The notes: generated by a model not told the origin, from the letters alone. A DNA stretch of 20,002 bases from an uncultured Chthoniobacterales bacterium (GCA_955652255.1 CATPAW010000138.1:1-20002); one strand, 5' to 3'. Shown: positions 7,210 through 14,512, counted from the stretch's first letter. Made by a program: numbers and translations.

Positions 7210-7938
7210 ATGCAGAAATCGCGCACGCCGCTGACAATTGGCTGGCAGGCGGTCAAGGCGAACATGCTTCCTGGATTCGTCCTGCAAGCGACCATGCTTT
7301 CGATCCTGCTGGCATATTATTTTTCGCCGAAGAGCGCCGCGCTGCTAAATCAACTGGCGGATTACAAACGCAATCATGAAGTCGCGTTCGTAATTATCGC
7401 GTCCGTGTGCGCCGGCGCACTCTTGCCGGAATTATTCGTCGTTTGCTTTTTTCAGCGCGTCCGTGTGCGCACGCAAAATTTTCGCGATTTGCTCTTTACC
7501 GCGCCGTTCTGGGCGATTGACGGCGTCCTTGTCGATCTTATGTACCGAACCTTGGCGATTTGGTTTGGAATGAAAGTCAGCGTGCCAGTCGTCGTCGCGA
7601 AAATTTGCGTCGATCAATTCGGTTACAATCCATTCTTTGCCGCGCCCTACGGCATTTGGGGCTACGCGTGGAAACATTGCGGCTATTCGTGGAGCAGACT
7701 TTGGCCGTTGCTGACGTGGAATTATTATCGGCAGCACGCCATCCCGGTGCTTATTGCGACGTGGGCGGTCTGGATTCCGCTCATGGCGATGATCTATTCG
7801 CTGCCGCTCGCTCTGCAATTCCCACTCTTTGCGCTCGCGCTCACGTTCTGGGTATTGCTCATGACTTACATGACAAACCGCTTCGCCGGGAAAATCGAAG
7901 CCGACGCGCCACTGGCGTCGTCAGTTGCAGATTTGTAG
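7210..7938 (+). CDS. Polytopic membrane protein resembling the Mpv17/PMP22 family
   Basis: From the ATG at 7210 this is a 242-residue protein with four to six hydrophobic segments (about 20-40, 58-82, 98-120, 124-134, 176-200, 203-222). I chose 7210 because the upstream in-frame ATG at 7114 adds a Cys/Arg-rich stretch without hydrophobic character and overlaps the lipoprotein gene. The order of motifs follows Mpv17: DGVLVDLMYRTL before a membrane segment, VAKICVDQFGYNP (DQ at 135-136), then WNYYRQHAIP...WAVWIP...IYSLPLALQ...FWVLLMTYM. Mpv17 proteins are best known as eukaryotic peroxisomal and mitochondrial channel-like proteins. The match is by eye and distant. The stop lies 3 bp from the convergent HAD gene. 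Confidence 0.6.
   Translation: MQKSRTPLTIGWQAVKANMLPGFVLQATMLSILLAYYFSPKSAALLNQLADYKRNHEVAFVIIASVCAGALLPELFVVCFFQRVRVRTQNFRDLLFTAPFWAIDGVLVDLMYRTLAIWFGMKVSVPVVVAKICVDQFGYNPFFAAPYGIWGYAWKHCGYSWSRLWPLLTWNYYRQHAIPVLIATWAVWIPLMAMIYSLPLALQFPLFALALTFWVLLMTYMTNRFAGKIEADAPLASSVADL
7530..7539 (+). repeat. Dispersed 10-mer copy 10
   Basis: Exact copy in the Mpv17-like gene, read as LVDLM. Confidence 0.8.
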
Positions 7939-7941
7939 CGG

Positions 7942-8715
7942 TTAAGATTCTGTGAAATGCCGCAGCGCCTCGTGAACGCCGGCGCCGTGCTCTGATTTTG
8001 CGACGTAACCGCCGGCATTGCGTACGGCGTCTTTAACTTCAGCGATTGCGTTTGCCGGACACGCCGGCATGGCGGCAACTTTTCCATCCAACATCGAGAT
8101 GTCGTTATGATGATCGCCGGCGGCGAAAATGTTTTCGCGCGGGATGTCGATTAAACGCGCGAGCTCGGCCAGCGCCGCGCCTTTGTGATAATCGGCGTGG
8201 CAGAAGCGCAGGTAAACGGTGTTGCGTTGATAATTGAACTTCGGCTGTTTCGTGCGCGCCCGCTGGATGAACTTCGTGATGCGGTTCATCTCTTCGTCAT
8301 CCGCCGCGATCAAACCCTCCAGACCCTCAGAATGATAAATCAGGCGCGCTTTTGTCTTTTGATTTACAAAATCGACAACTTCCGCGAGCACAGATTGCGC
8401 CGAGTTGAAAAGTTCCGCATGCTCGCGTGCGCAACGTTCGTTCCAATCGCCGAAGGCCTCCCATTTTTCTCCATTTTCTCCCCGGCGAAACAGGTCGCGT
8501 TCGCTGGTAAGAATGAAATCGGGCCGCATCGGAAACGAGAAATCGGTGAGACCGGACTCAAGCAGGTCGACGGAGCGGCCGGTGTTGATCGCGAAGAGCA
8601 CGCCATCGTTTTGCAAATCGCGGATCAGTTCCATGCAACGATCGTCGAGCACCGGCTCGCTCACGCGCGAGACAAGAGTGCCATCGAAATCGATGCTGAG
8701 GAGGCGGACTTTCAT
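7942..8715 (-). CDS. HAD-superfamily phosphatase, Cof/IIB type
   Basis: This 257-residue hydrolase dephosphorylates a small phosphorylated substrate, possibly a sugar phosphate. Motif I is DFDGTL with the nucleophile Asp9 and the general acid Asp11 (MKVRLLSIDFDGTL). Motif II is the Thr in AINTGRS. A Lys in the HKGAALAEL stretch and motif IV GDHHNDISML complete the site. A cap domain between motifs II and III fits type IIB. I chose the ATG at 8715 because motif I then sits at the usual distance from the N-terminus; a start at 8754 would add 13 unlikely residues. An exact copy of the dispersed 10-mer abuts this ATG. It is divergent from the coiled-coil gene at 8773. Confidence 0.88.
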   Translation of the reverse strand: MKVRLLSIDFDGTLVSRVSEPVLDDRCMELIRDLQNDGVLFAINTGRSVDLLESGLTDFSFPMRPDFILTSERDLFRRGENGEKWEAFGDWNERCAREHAELFNSAQSVLAEVVDFVNQKTKARLIYHSEGLEGLIAADDEEMNRITKFIQRARTKQPKFNYQRNTVYLRFCHADYHKGAALAELARLIDIPRENIFAAGDHHNDISMLDGKVAAMPACPANAIAEVKDAVRNAGGYVAKSEHGAGVHEALRHFTES

Positions 8716-8725
8716 TGTCGATCTT
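8716..8725 (+). repeat. Dispersed 10-mer copy 11, abutting the HAD start codon
   Basis: Exact copy whose end touches the ATG of the HAD gene (8715), in the 57-bp divergent gap. On the gene strand it contributes TAAGAT 5 bases before the ATG, which could serve as a weak -10. Confidence 0.8.
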
Positions 8726-8772
8726 ACGATTGATTCGATTACGAGCCGGAGCAAGAGTAAGACAAGGGGAAG

Positions 8773-9057
8773 ATGAAATCAGCTTACGAACTGGCGATGG
8801 AACGGCTGGCCAAGGCGTCGCCCACCCTTGTGCTCACGGATGAGCAAAAAACGCAGCTCGCGGAGATCGATTCAACTTACAAGGCGAAGATTGCCGAAAA
8901 AGAATTATTTCTAAAGGATCAAATCCAGAAAGCGGAGAAGGCGGGGAATTTCGAAGAGATCGAGAAGCTAGAGAAACAACTTGCTTCTGAAATCGCGCGT
9001 CTGCGGCAAGATTGCGAGGCGAAGAAAGAAAAGCTGCGCGCTGGCTTCGCGAAGTAA
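8773..9057 (+). CDS. Small coiled-coil protein, unknown function
   Basis: I do not recognise this 94-residue protein. Residues 20-92 are almost entirely charged helix with heptad-like spacing (ADEQKTQLAEID-type region, then KDQIQKAEKAGNFEEIEKLEKQLASEIARLRQDCEAKKEKLRAGF), so it probably forms a dimeric or helical-bundle coiled coil in the cytoplasm. One cysteine is present. A good ribosome-binding sequence AAGGGG (8764-8769) precedes the ATG, unlike most genes here, which suggests efficient translation. It is divergent from the HAD gene and convergent with the desaturase-like gene, so it stands alone. Confidence 0.7.
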   Translation: MKSAYELAMERLAKASPTLVLTDEQKTQLAEIDSTYKAKIAEKELFLKDQIQKAEKAGNFEEIEKLEKQLASEIARLRQDCEAKKEKLRAGFAK

Positions 9058-9064
9058 TCGATCG

Positions 9065-9083
9065 GCGCGACGGGCCGTCGCGC
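9065..9083. terminator. GC-rich hairpin between convergent genes
   Basis: GCGCGACGG (9065-9073) and CCGTCGCGC (9075-9083) are perfect inverted repeats around a central G; as RNA about 7 bp could pair around a 5-base loop. It lies in the 34-bp gap between the convergent coiled-coil and desaturase genes and may serve both as a terminator. No U-tract follows. The CCGTCGCGC arm also occurs near the right end of the REP-like element at 1665-1727, so this may be a decayed half of that family. Confidence 0.45.
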
Positions 9084-9091
9084 GCTCCCAT

Positions 9092-10036
9092 CTAAAACGT
9101 CGCTTGCGCGGTTTGCGGTTTTATTTCGCGATCGCGCCGCTTGGGCAGGTCCGGATCGAGGAAGCCGAGCATGTGCGCGCGACTAATCACGCGAACGCCT
9201 TCCTCTTTTTGCAGGTCGGCGATTTGCCGGTGGAAATCTTCCATCTTCGTCCAGTGCACCTTCGGACGAAAATGATGCTCGGCGTGGTAACCATTGTAGA
9301 AAAAGAGCCAGTTGTAGATCTTGCCGTAGCTGCTCACGCCCCACGCGACCGGTTTGTCAGGATTAGCGCCGTAATGCCGGTAATAACCATTCAGGTAACT
9401 GAAGCAGTGGCCGAGATAGAAAAACGGCAGGAAATAAAAAATGATGTAGCGCCAGTTAAAGAGAAACATCACGAAGAGCGCCGTTGCGAACGCCGCCAGC
9501 TCAATATTTCCCCACATCAATTCGCGCGCTCCGCGCTTGCGCAATTCTTTCCGGATCACGCCCACGTCGTCGCGAAAGAAACTAAGGAAGACGTAGCTCC
9601 AGGGGTCCTCCGGCTCGCCGTCGTGGCCGTGTTTGTAAATCGAAATCCAATCCACGGTGTCGCCATTTTCATCCGGCCGGTCGGCGTTGCCTTTGTGATG
9701 CTGCATGTGGACGGAGTCGTAGTAGGTCTGCGAAAAACAACACGCGACCGACTGGACGATTCCAAAAAGCCGATTGAGCAGGGGCGAGCGGAAGAATGGG
9801 TTGTGGATAAAGTTATGTCCGACGCCGTTGATATTCGCATTGACCATCAGTGAGTAAACGAAGCCGAGAATGAGCATCACCCACAGCGGCAGATGCGGGT
9901 AAAGGAGAAAAAGCGCGAAGAAATAAACGAGATGAAGCAGACTCGCCAGAACTGGAACTGCATCCCAACGCGTGTGCGCGAATAATTTCGAATTCGTCGT
10001 GGGACGTTCTACTCGGATGGCGTCGGCGTTTGTCAT
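9092..10036 (-). CDS. Membrane fatty-acid desaturase-like protein
   Basis: This protein (314 residues from the ATG at 10036) has the three histidine boxes of the di-iron membrane desaturase/hydroxylase superfamily: HNFIH (residues 74-78), HMQHH (110-114) and HAEHH (251-255). Membrane segments lie at about 28-47, 50-66, 180-195 and 197-212, so the iron centre faces the cytoplasm. It would introduce a double bond or hydroxyl into an acyl or other lipid chain; the exact substrate cannot be told. A TTG start at 10105 would add 23 polar residues (PSNGNSSKSN...), which I consider less likely. It is transcribed away from prs across 163 bp. It has no exact copy of the 10-mer, only TGTAGATCTT at 9313. 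Confidence 0.85.
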   Translation of the reverse strand: MTNADAIRVERPTTNSKLFAHTRWDAVPVLASLLHLVYFFALFLLYPHLPLWVMLILGFVYSLMVNANINGVGHNFIHNPFFRSPLLNRLFGIVQSVACCFSQTYYDSVHMQHHKGNADRPDENGDTVDWISIYKHGHDGEPEDPWSYVFLSFFRDDVGVIRKELRKRGARELMWGNIELAAFATALFVMFLFNWRYIIFYFLPFFYLGHCFSYLNGYYRHYGANPDKPVAWGVSSYGKIYNWLFFYNGYHAEHHFRPKVHWTKMEDFHRQIADLQKEEGVRVISRAHMLGFLDPDLPKRRDREIKPQTAQATF

Positions 10037-10199
10037 GAGTGGGATTGTCGATGGAAGATTTTGTCGGCCAGCGTTACTTTTCGAAGAATTTCCATTACTT
10101 GGCAAGTGCGCACTGCAACTTGTTCATTGAATTAGAAATCCTGGCACATTCTTCGTTTGCCAATTTTCATCCAGAGCGCCTAGTGTAGCACCCTTAGCG
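10037..10199. other. Divergent intergenic region between desaturase-like gene and prs
   Basis: This 163-bp gap is the largest in the window. It should hold promoters for both genes. For prs, TTGCCA (10157-10162) and TAGTGT (10181-10186) with an 18-bp spacer form a weak candidate pair ending 13 bases before the ATG. Near the desaturase start there is a degenerate copy of the dispersed motif (GATTGTCGAT, about 10043-10052). I see no other structure. Confidence 0.4.
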
Positions 10200-11174
10200 A
10201 TGTTTGCCCTCCAGCCAGAATTGAAGGTCTTTAGCGGCTCGGCCAATCGCGAGCTGGCGGAGCGTATCTGCAAATACATCGGCGTTCCGCTTGGCCAGGC
10301 GACGATCAGCGCGTTCCCAGATACCGAGACTTACGTCAGAATCGAAGAAAATATTCGGGGCCACGATGTTTTCATTATTCAACCGACCTGCCCGCCGACC
10401 AACCAGCATTTGATGGAGCTGCTCATCATGGTGGATGCCGCGCGACGCGCCAGCGCCGATCGGATAACGGCGGTGATTCCGTTTTTTGGTTACGCTCGCC
10501 AGGACCGCAAAGACCAGCCGCGCGTGCCAATTACGGCCAAGCTCGTCGCGAATTTACTGGCCGCCAGCGGTGTCAACCGCGTCCTGACGATGGACCTCCA
10601 TGCTCAGCAGGTGCAGGGCTTTTTCGACATCCCGGTCGATCACCTCTACTCGCTGCCGGTCTTGATCAAATATTTGCGACAGCGCCTGACCGGAAAAACG
10701 GTGGTGGTTTCGCCGGACCTTGGCGGACTCAAAATGGCATCCGCATATGCCCAGGCTTTGAGCGCGAATCTCGCGATTGTCGCCAAGGAACGTCGCAGCG
10801 CCACCCAAACCGAAGCCCTCTACCTGATTGGCGAAGTGGAAGATCGCGACGTATTGCTGGTAGACGATCTTACCGAGACCGCTGGCACGCTCACTTCGGC
10901 GGCGGAGCTTTTGAAAAAGCGTGGCGCACTGAGAATTTATGCCGGCGTTTCGCATGCCGTCCTCGCCGATGTTGCGATATCGCGTTTGCAAAAATCGAAA
11001 ATCGAGGAATTAATAACCACCAACAGCACGCCTGTGCGTTCGGTGGACGGATTTAAAACCACCGTGCTCTGCGTCTCCGAGCTTCTGGGCGAGGGCATGA
11101 AGCGGATTCATAATGATGAATCCGTCTCATCGCTGTTCAACATCGACAACGAAACCAATGGCAAAACAAGTTAA
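10200..11174 (+). CDS. prs: Ribose-phosphate pyrophosphokinase (PRPP synthetase)
   Basis: This enzyme makes PRPP from ribose 5-phosphate and ATP for purine, pyrimidine, histidine, tryptophan and NAD synthesis. At 324 residues it has normal length. The flexible catalytic loop region YARQDRKDQPRVPITAKLVANLL, the MDLHAQQVQGFFDIPVDHL stretch and the PRPP-binding loop region VLLVDDLTETAGTL are recognisable. Small departures are FPDTET where FPDGE is common and DDLTETAGT where an Ile-Asp pair is common; both look tolerable. The 3' end overlaps the rplY start by 17 bp, so the two are cotranscribed. It heads the long plus-strand block. Confidence 0.96.
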   Translation: MFALQPELKVFSGSANRELAERICKYIGVPLGQATISAFPDTETYVRIEENIRGHDVFIIQPTCPPTNQHLMELLIMVDAARRASADRITAVIPFFGYARQDRKDQPRVPITAKLVANLLAASGVNRVLTMDLHAQQVQGFFDIPVDHLYSLPVLIKYLRQRLTGKTVVVSPDLGGLKMASAYAQALSANLAIVAKERRSATQTEALYLIGEVEDRDVLLVDDLTETAGTLTSAAELLKKRGALRIYAGVSHAVLADVAISRLQKSKIEELITTNSTPVRSVDGFKTTVLCVSELLGEGMKRIHNDESVSSLFNIDNETNGKTS

Positions 11175-11889
11175 ACTGAAAGCCGAACAGCGGAGCGCCA
11201 CGGGCCGATCCGCGGTGCGCAAATTGAAAGCGCGCGGCGTTGTCCCCGCGATCATTTACGGGGCAAAGGACAAACCGCAGCCGTTGCAGGTCTCTGCCCG
11301 CGACATCTACGCGATGTTGAGTCACGCCTCTGGTGAGAACATTCTCGTCGAGCTCGAAATCGCCGGCGAAAAGTCGAATCGCACCGCGCTCGTCCAGGAA
11401 ATTCAACATTCACCGGTTGGCGGCGCTGTTTTGCATATCGATTTTCACGCTGTCTCGATGGATCAAGCCATTCAAACCGATGTGCCCCTTGAGCCGATCG
11501 GCGTCCCCGAGGGCGTGAAAACTTTCGGCGGCTTGCTCGAACAAAGTTTGCGTTCGCTGGCAATTGAATGTCTGCCGCGCGATTTGCCGGATCGGATCAC
11601 TGTCGATGTATCCAAGCTTAACATCGGCGATTCGATTCACGTTCGCGACATTCAACTTCCGTCAGGAGTCGCCGCAAAAGTGCAGGCGGATCTCACCGCC
11701 TTTTCTGTCCTCGCGCCGGTGGTGGAAGAAGAACCGGTGGTTGCTGAGGCCGAAGCTGCGGCTGGGCCTGAAGTGATCAAGGAGAAGAAGGAAGAAGGCG
11801 AGGCCGCCGCCGCTGCGGGACCTGGAGCGAAAGAAGGAGCTCCAAAAGAAAAGGCAGCTGCTCCGAAAGAAAAGGAGCAGAAGAAGTAA
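11158..11889 (+). CDS. rplY: 50S ribosomal protein L25/general stress protein Ctc
   Basis: This protein binds 5S rRNA in the large ribosomal subunit. The N-terminal L25 domain covers about residues 4-95 (RSAVRKLKARGVVPAIIYG). The C-terminal TL5/Ctc beta domain covers about 98-185 (VPLEPIGVPEGVKTFGGLLEQSLRSLAIECLPRDLPDRITVDVSKLNIGDSIHVRDI). A low-complexity Ala/Glu/Lys/Pro tail follows from about 188 to 243, common in long-form L25. I chose the ATG at 11158 (MAKQVKLKAEQRS); an earlier in-frame ATG at 11113 lies deep inside prs. The overlap with prs suggests coupled translation. Confidence 0.95.
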   Translation: MAKQVKLKAEQRSATGRSAVRKLKARGVVPAIIYGAKDKPQPLQVSARDIYAMLSHASGENILVELEIAGEKSNRTALVQEIQHSPVGGAVLHIDFHAVSMDQAIQTDVPLEPIGVPEGVKTFGGLLEQSLRSLAIECLPRDLPDRITVDVSKLNIGDSIHVRDIQLPSGVAAKVQADLTAFSVLAPVVEEEPVVAEAEAAAGPEVIKEKKEEGEAAAAAGPGAKEGAPKEKAAAPKEKEQKK

Positions 11890-11931
11890 TCCATTTTGGG
11901 TTTTGGATTTTCGCTTTTGGATTGAGCGGAT
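11890..11931. other. T/G-rich spacer with iterated TTTTGG words
   Basis: The 42-bp gap between rplY and pth consists largely of repeated TTTTGG/TTTTCG words (about 11894-11925). It could be slippage-generated filler. No clear promoter or hairpin is seen. Confidence 0.4.
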
Positions 11932-12513
11932 GTGGAAGAAAAAACTCCACAGATTCGCTTGATTGCAGGCTTGGGAAACCCCGGCCCGGAATACGCAGGC
12001 ACGCGCCACAACGTCGGATTTCTCGTGGTCGATCGTCTGGCCGAACAATTTGGATCGACATGGGAAAGATCGACAAAGTGGGACGCTGTCGTAACGAAAT
12101 GCGGCGAAGTGTTTTTGCTCAAGCCGATGAGCTTCATGAATCGAAGCGGTCATCCTCTTTTCGCGATCGCGCAATTTTACAAAATCGATCCCGCGGAAAT
12201 TCTTGTCGTGCTCGATGATTTGGCCCTGCCGCTCGGCCGCCTTCGTTTACGGGAGGGTGGGGGCTCGGGCGGTCACAACGGTCTCGAATCGATCATTGTG
12301 CAATTCGGCACAGAAGAAATACCGCGATTGCGCATCGGTATCGGCGCCGTGCCCCGCGACGGCGGGGTCGATTATGTGCTCAGCCGGTTTTTTGAAGAGG
12401 AAAAGCCGCTCGTTAGATCGACAATCGATCACGCTGCGGAAGCGGTGAAATGCGCGATTGACAACGGCCTCGTTTCCGCGATGAACACTTTCAACAAAGC
12501 TGAAGAATTATGA
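11932..12513 (+). CDS. pth: Peptidyl-tRNA hydrolase
   Basis: This enzyme releases peptides from peptidyl-tRNA that drops off ribosomes. It is 193 residues from a GTG start at 11932. The active-site residues of the E. coli enzyme are conserved: Asn16 (GLGNPG), catalytic His26 (TRHNVGF), Asn70 (KPMSFMNRSG), Asp95 (VVLDDLALP) and Asn116 (GGSGGHNGLES). The stop codon TGA overlaps the rpsF ATG in an ATGA junction, so the two are coupled. One exact 10-mer copy (12066-12075) is read as ERSTK; a one-mismatch copy lies at 12414-12423. Confidence 0.96.
   Translation: MEEKTPQIRLIAGLGNPGPEYAGTRHNVGFLVVDRLAEQFGSTWERSTKWDAVVTKCGEVFLLKPMSFMNRSGHPLFAIAQFYKIDPAEILVVLDDLALPLGRLRLREGGGSGGHNGLESIIVQFGTEEIPRLRIGIGAVPRDGGVDYVLSRFFEEEKPLVRSTIDHAAEAVKCAIDNGLVSAMNTFNKAEEL
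12066..12075 (-). repeat. Dispersed 10-mer copy 12
   Basis: Exact copy on the minus strand in pth, read as ERSTK. Confidence 0.8.
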
Positions 12514-12848
12514 AGAACCGTTATGAAGCCTTGCTCGTGCTCAATACGCAAGGCAAGGAAGAGACCGCCCACGACATCGTCGAGCGATTGGAATCCGAAT
12601 TTAAAAAGGAAGGCGCCGAGGTTGAGCAGGTGCAAAAAATGGACAAACGCCAGTTTTCCTACGTCGCCGGTGCGCTCGACTCCGGGTTTTACGTCAATTT
12701 TGTCTTCCACGCCGACCCGCAACTGATCACGAAGTTGCGCTCGAAATTTGAGCTCGATCCCGAAGTCTATCGCCAGCATTACCAACGGCTGCGCGCGAAA
12801 GCGGAGAAAAAGGAGCGGGCGCCGAAAAAGTTGGCGAGAGACAAATAA
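12510..12848 (+). CDS. rpsF: 30S ribosomal protein S6
   Basis: This is a small-subunit protein that binds 16S rRNA with S18. It is 112 residues, begins MKNRYEALLVLNTQGKEE and shows the ferredoxin-like S6 pattern (LESEFKKEGAEVEQVQKMDKRQFSYVAGALDSGFYVNFVFHADPQLITKLRSKFELDPEVYR) with a basic tail. It overlaps pth by 4 bp and is followed by ssb, as in many bacteria. The usual rpsR and rplI are not next to it. The ssb promoter candidate lies over its 3' end. Confidence 0.95.
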   Translation: MKNRYEALLVLNTQGKEETAHDIVERLESEFKKEGAEVEQVQKMDKRQFSYVAGALDSGFYVNFVFHADPQLITKLRSKFELDPEVYRQHYQRLRAKAEKKERAPKKLARDK

Positions 12849-12860
12849 ATTCGCTATAAC
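12831..12860 (+). promoter_or_regulatory. Candidate ssb promoter, very short leader
   Basis: TTGGCG (12831-12836) and TATAAC (12855-12860) are separated by 18 bp. The -10 ends 6 bases before the ssb ATG at 12867, so the transcript would begin near or at the start codon. It lies in the last codons of rpsF and could raise SSB expression separately from S6. Confidence 0.45.
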
Positions 12861-12866
12861 CGGCGC

Positions 12867-13331
12867 ATGGCCAGTTTCAACAAAGTCATCCTGCTCGGAA
12901 ATCTCACGCGCGATCCGGAGGTGCGTTACACGCCAAAAGGCAGCGCGGTTTGCGATCTCGGTCTGGCGGTCAATCGCCAATACACGCTCGACAGCGGCGA
13001 AAAACGCGAAGAGGTCACATATGTCGATGTTGTATTATGGGCGCGGCTGGCGGAGATCGCCGGCGAATATTTAAAAAAGGGCCGGCCAGTCTTCATCGAA
13101 GGCCGTCTGCAACTCGATACTTGGGACGACAAACAAAGCGGGCAAAAACGGAGTAAACTGCGCGTGATTGGCGAAACGATGCAATTGCTCGGCAGCCGCC
13201 CGCCTGGAACCGGCGCAGCTTCGGAGTCCGGTGAGCAAGATCGACAATCGCGTCCGAGCGCAAAATCGGCCGCACCGCCGCCAAAATCAGGCGCGCCGGC
13301 CGAGCCAGACGACGACGAGATTCCATTCTGA
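12867..13331 (+). CDS. ssb: Single-stranded DNA-binding protein
   Basis: This protein coats single-stranded DNA in replication, repair and recombination and hands it to partner proteins. The OB fold covers about residues 1-110 (MASFNKVILLGNLTRDPEVRYTPKGSAVCDLGLAVNR, VDVVLWARLAEIAGEYLKKGRPVFIEGRL). A disordered Pro/Ala/Ser/Gln-rich linker follows, then the acidic partner-binding tip DDDEIPF. The length (154) is normal. One exact 10-mer copy falls in the linker, read as EQDRQS. It is followed, after a palindromic repeat, by dprA, whose product acts on SSB-coated DNA during transformation in other bacteria. Confidence 0.96.
   Translation: MASFNKVILLGNLTRDPEVRYTPKGSAVCDLGLAVNRQYTLDSGEKREEVTYVDVVLWARLAEIAGEYLKKGRPVFIEGRLQLDTWDDKQSGQKRSKLRVIGETMQLLGSRPPGTGAASESGEQDRQSRPSAKSAAPPPKSGAPAEPDDDEIPF
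13237..13246 (-). repeat. Dispersed 10-mer copy 13
   Basis: Exact copy on the minus strand in the ssb linker, read as EQDRQ. A one-mismatch copy lies in the same gene at 13022-13031. Confidence 0.8.
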
Positions 13332-13335
13332 TTTA

Positions 13336-13400
13336 TCGGTAGGGCGAGACTCCGTCGAGCCGACTAATTTCGACGGCTCCGCAGAGCGTCGCCCTACCGA
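13336..13400. repeat. REP-like palindromic element, TCGGTAGGGCGA...TCGCCCTACCGA ends
   Basis: This 65-bp element has perfect 12-bp terminal inverted repeats (13336-13347 and 13389-13400) and a nested 7-bp stem CCGTCGA/TCGACGG (13352-13358 and 13370-13376) around an 11-base loop, so it can fold as a long imperfect hairpin. It nearly fills the ssb-dprA gap. The ends match the element at 1665-1727. It may stabilise or attenuate the ssb message. Confidence 0.7.
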
Positions 13401-13411
13401 GTGAATAAGCG

Positions 13412-14512
13412 ATGAACGCTACCGAAGCTTGCATCGCGCTTAACATGCTGCCGACTGTTGGGCCGGTGCGGTTGCGCAAGTTGCTGGAGGTTTTCAAAGA
13501 TCCATCGCGCATACTGGCCGCGACGCGCAGCGAACTTCGCGTGGTCGAAGGGATTGGAAACGAAGTCGCCGACCAGATTTCAAATTGGGAATCGATTGTC
13601 GATCTTGCGGCGGAGCTAAAACGCGTCCGCGAGTTTGGGGCGAGCGTTATCACACAGGAATCGCCATCCTATCCAAAATCGCTGCGCGAAATTCACGCGC
13701 CGCCGATCGTAATTTACGTTTGGGGTAAACTGGAGGAGCGCGATCATCACGCCATTGGGATAATCGGTGCGCGGCGCACGACGCATTACGGCACGGAGTC
13801 GGCGAAAAAGCTGGCCTACCAACTCGCCTACGCGGGTTTGACAGTCATCAGCGGTCTGGCGCGCGGCATTGATACGGCCGCGCACCAGGGCGCGTTGGCG
13901 GCGAAAGGACGAACTATTGCAGTCATCGGCTCGGGTTTGTCGAAGCTTTATCCGCCCGAGAATCGCGGCTTGGCCGACAAGATTCGTGACGGAAATGGTG
14001 CAATCGTTTCGGAATTCTCCATGGAAATCGAACCGGATCGTCAAACTTTTCCGATGCGCAACCGGATTATCGCTGGTTGGAGTCATGGGATTCTCGTTGT
14101 CGAAGCTGGGCTGAACAGCGGCGCGTTGATCACCGCGTCACAGGCGCTCGAGCAAGGACGCTCGGTTTACGCTGTTCCCGGCCATATCAATGCGCCGAGC
14201 GCGATGGGATCGAATCGTCTTATTCAGCAAGGCGCGAAGCTCGTCATGGACGCGAGTGATGTTCTCGATGATCTGCAAATTCTTTTGCCCGAAACAAAGC
14301 CCTCTCCGGAAGCCGCGGCACGTCCCTTGCCGCCGCTTACGGAAGACGAGCGCCGCGTTTACGCAGCGATTGATCCGACCGAAACGCCCATCGATCAGAT
14401 CGCCGTCAAATGCGATTTGCCAAGCGCGACCGTCTCTTCTACTCTCCTCCGCCTTGAGCTAAAGCGGCTGGTTAAACAGTTGCCTGGGAAATACTTTGTA
14501 AAATTGGGGTAA
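13412..14512 (+). CDS. dprA: DNA-processing protein DprA/Smf
   Basis: In transformable bacteria DprA protects incoming single-stranded DNA and loads RecA on it; it is also found in bacteria not known to be transformable. At 366 residues this is a full three-part protein. A helix-hairpin-helix-type N-terminal region covers about 1-75 (GPVRLRKLLEVF, VVEGIGNEVADQI). The Rossmann-like core covers about 100-295 (GIIGARRTTHYG, VISGLARGIDTAAHQGAL, VIGSGLSKLYPPEN, FPMRNRIIAGWSHGILVVEA, AVPGHINAPSAMGSNRLIQQGA). A C-terminal winged-helix domain covers about 310-366. It carries an exact 10-mer copy at 13597-13606, read as IVDLA. It is the only competence-linked gene in the window. Confidence 0.95.
   Translation: MNATEACIALNMLPTVGPVRLRKLLEVFKDPSRILAATRSELRVVEGIGNEVADQISNWESIVDLAAELKRVREFGASVITQESPSYPKSLREIHAPPIVIYVWGKLEERDHHAIGIIGARRTTHYGTESAKKLAYQLAYAGLTVISGLARGIDTAAHQGALAAKGRTIAVIGSGLSKLYPPENRGLADKIRDGNGAIVSEFSMEIEPDRQTFPMRNRIIAGWSHGILVVEAGLNSGALITASQALEQGRSVYAVPGHINAPSAMGSNRLIQQGAKLVMDASDVLDDLQILLPETKPSPEAAARPLPPLTEDERRVYAAIDPTETPIDQIAVKCDLPSATVSSTLLRLELKRLVKQLPGKYFVKLG
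13597..13606 (+). repeat. Dispersed 10-mer copy 14
   Basis: Exact copy in dprA with the full extended context ATTGTCGATCTTGC, read as IVDLA. Confidence 0.8.

Noticed and set aside
8981..9853. Plus-strand 290-codon frame opposite the desaturase
   Set aside because: The minus-strand frame has all three histidine boxes; this one is its antisense shadow.
10171..10186. Possible NrdR box before prs (ending TAGTGT)
   Set aside because: Only about 9 of 16 positions match and the left half-site is lost; no paired site was seen at the expected spacing.
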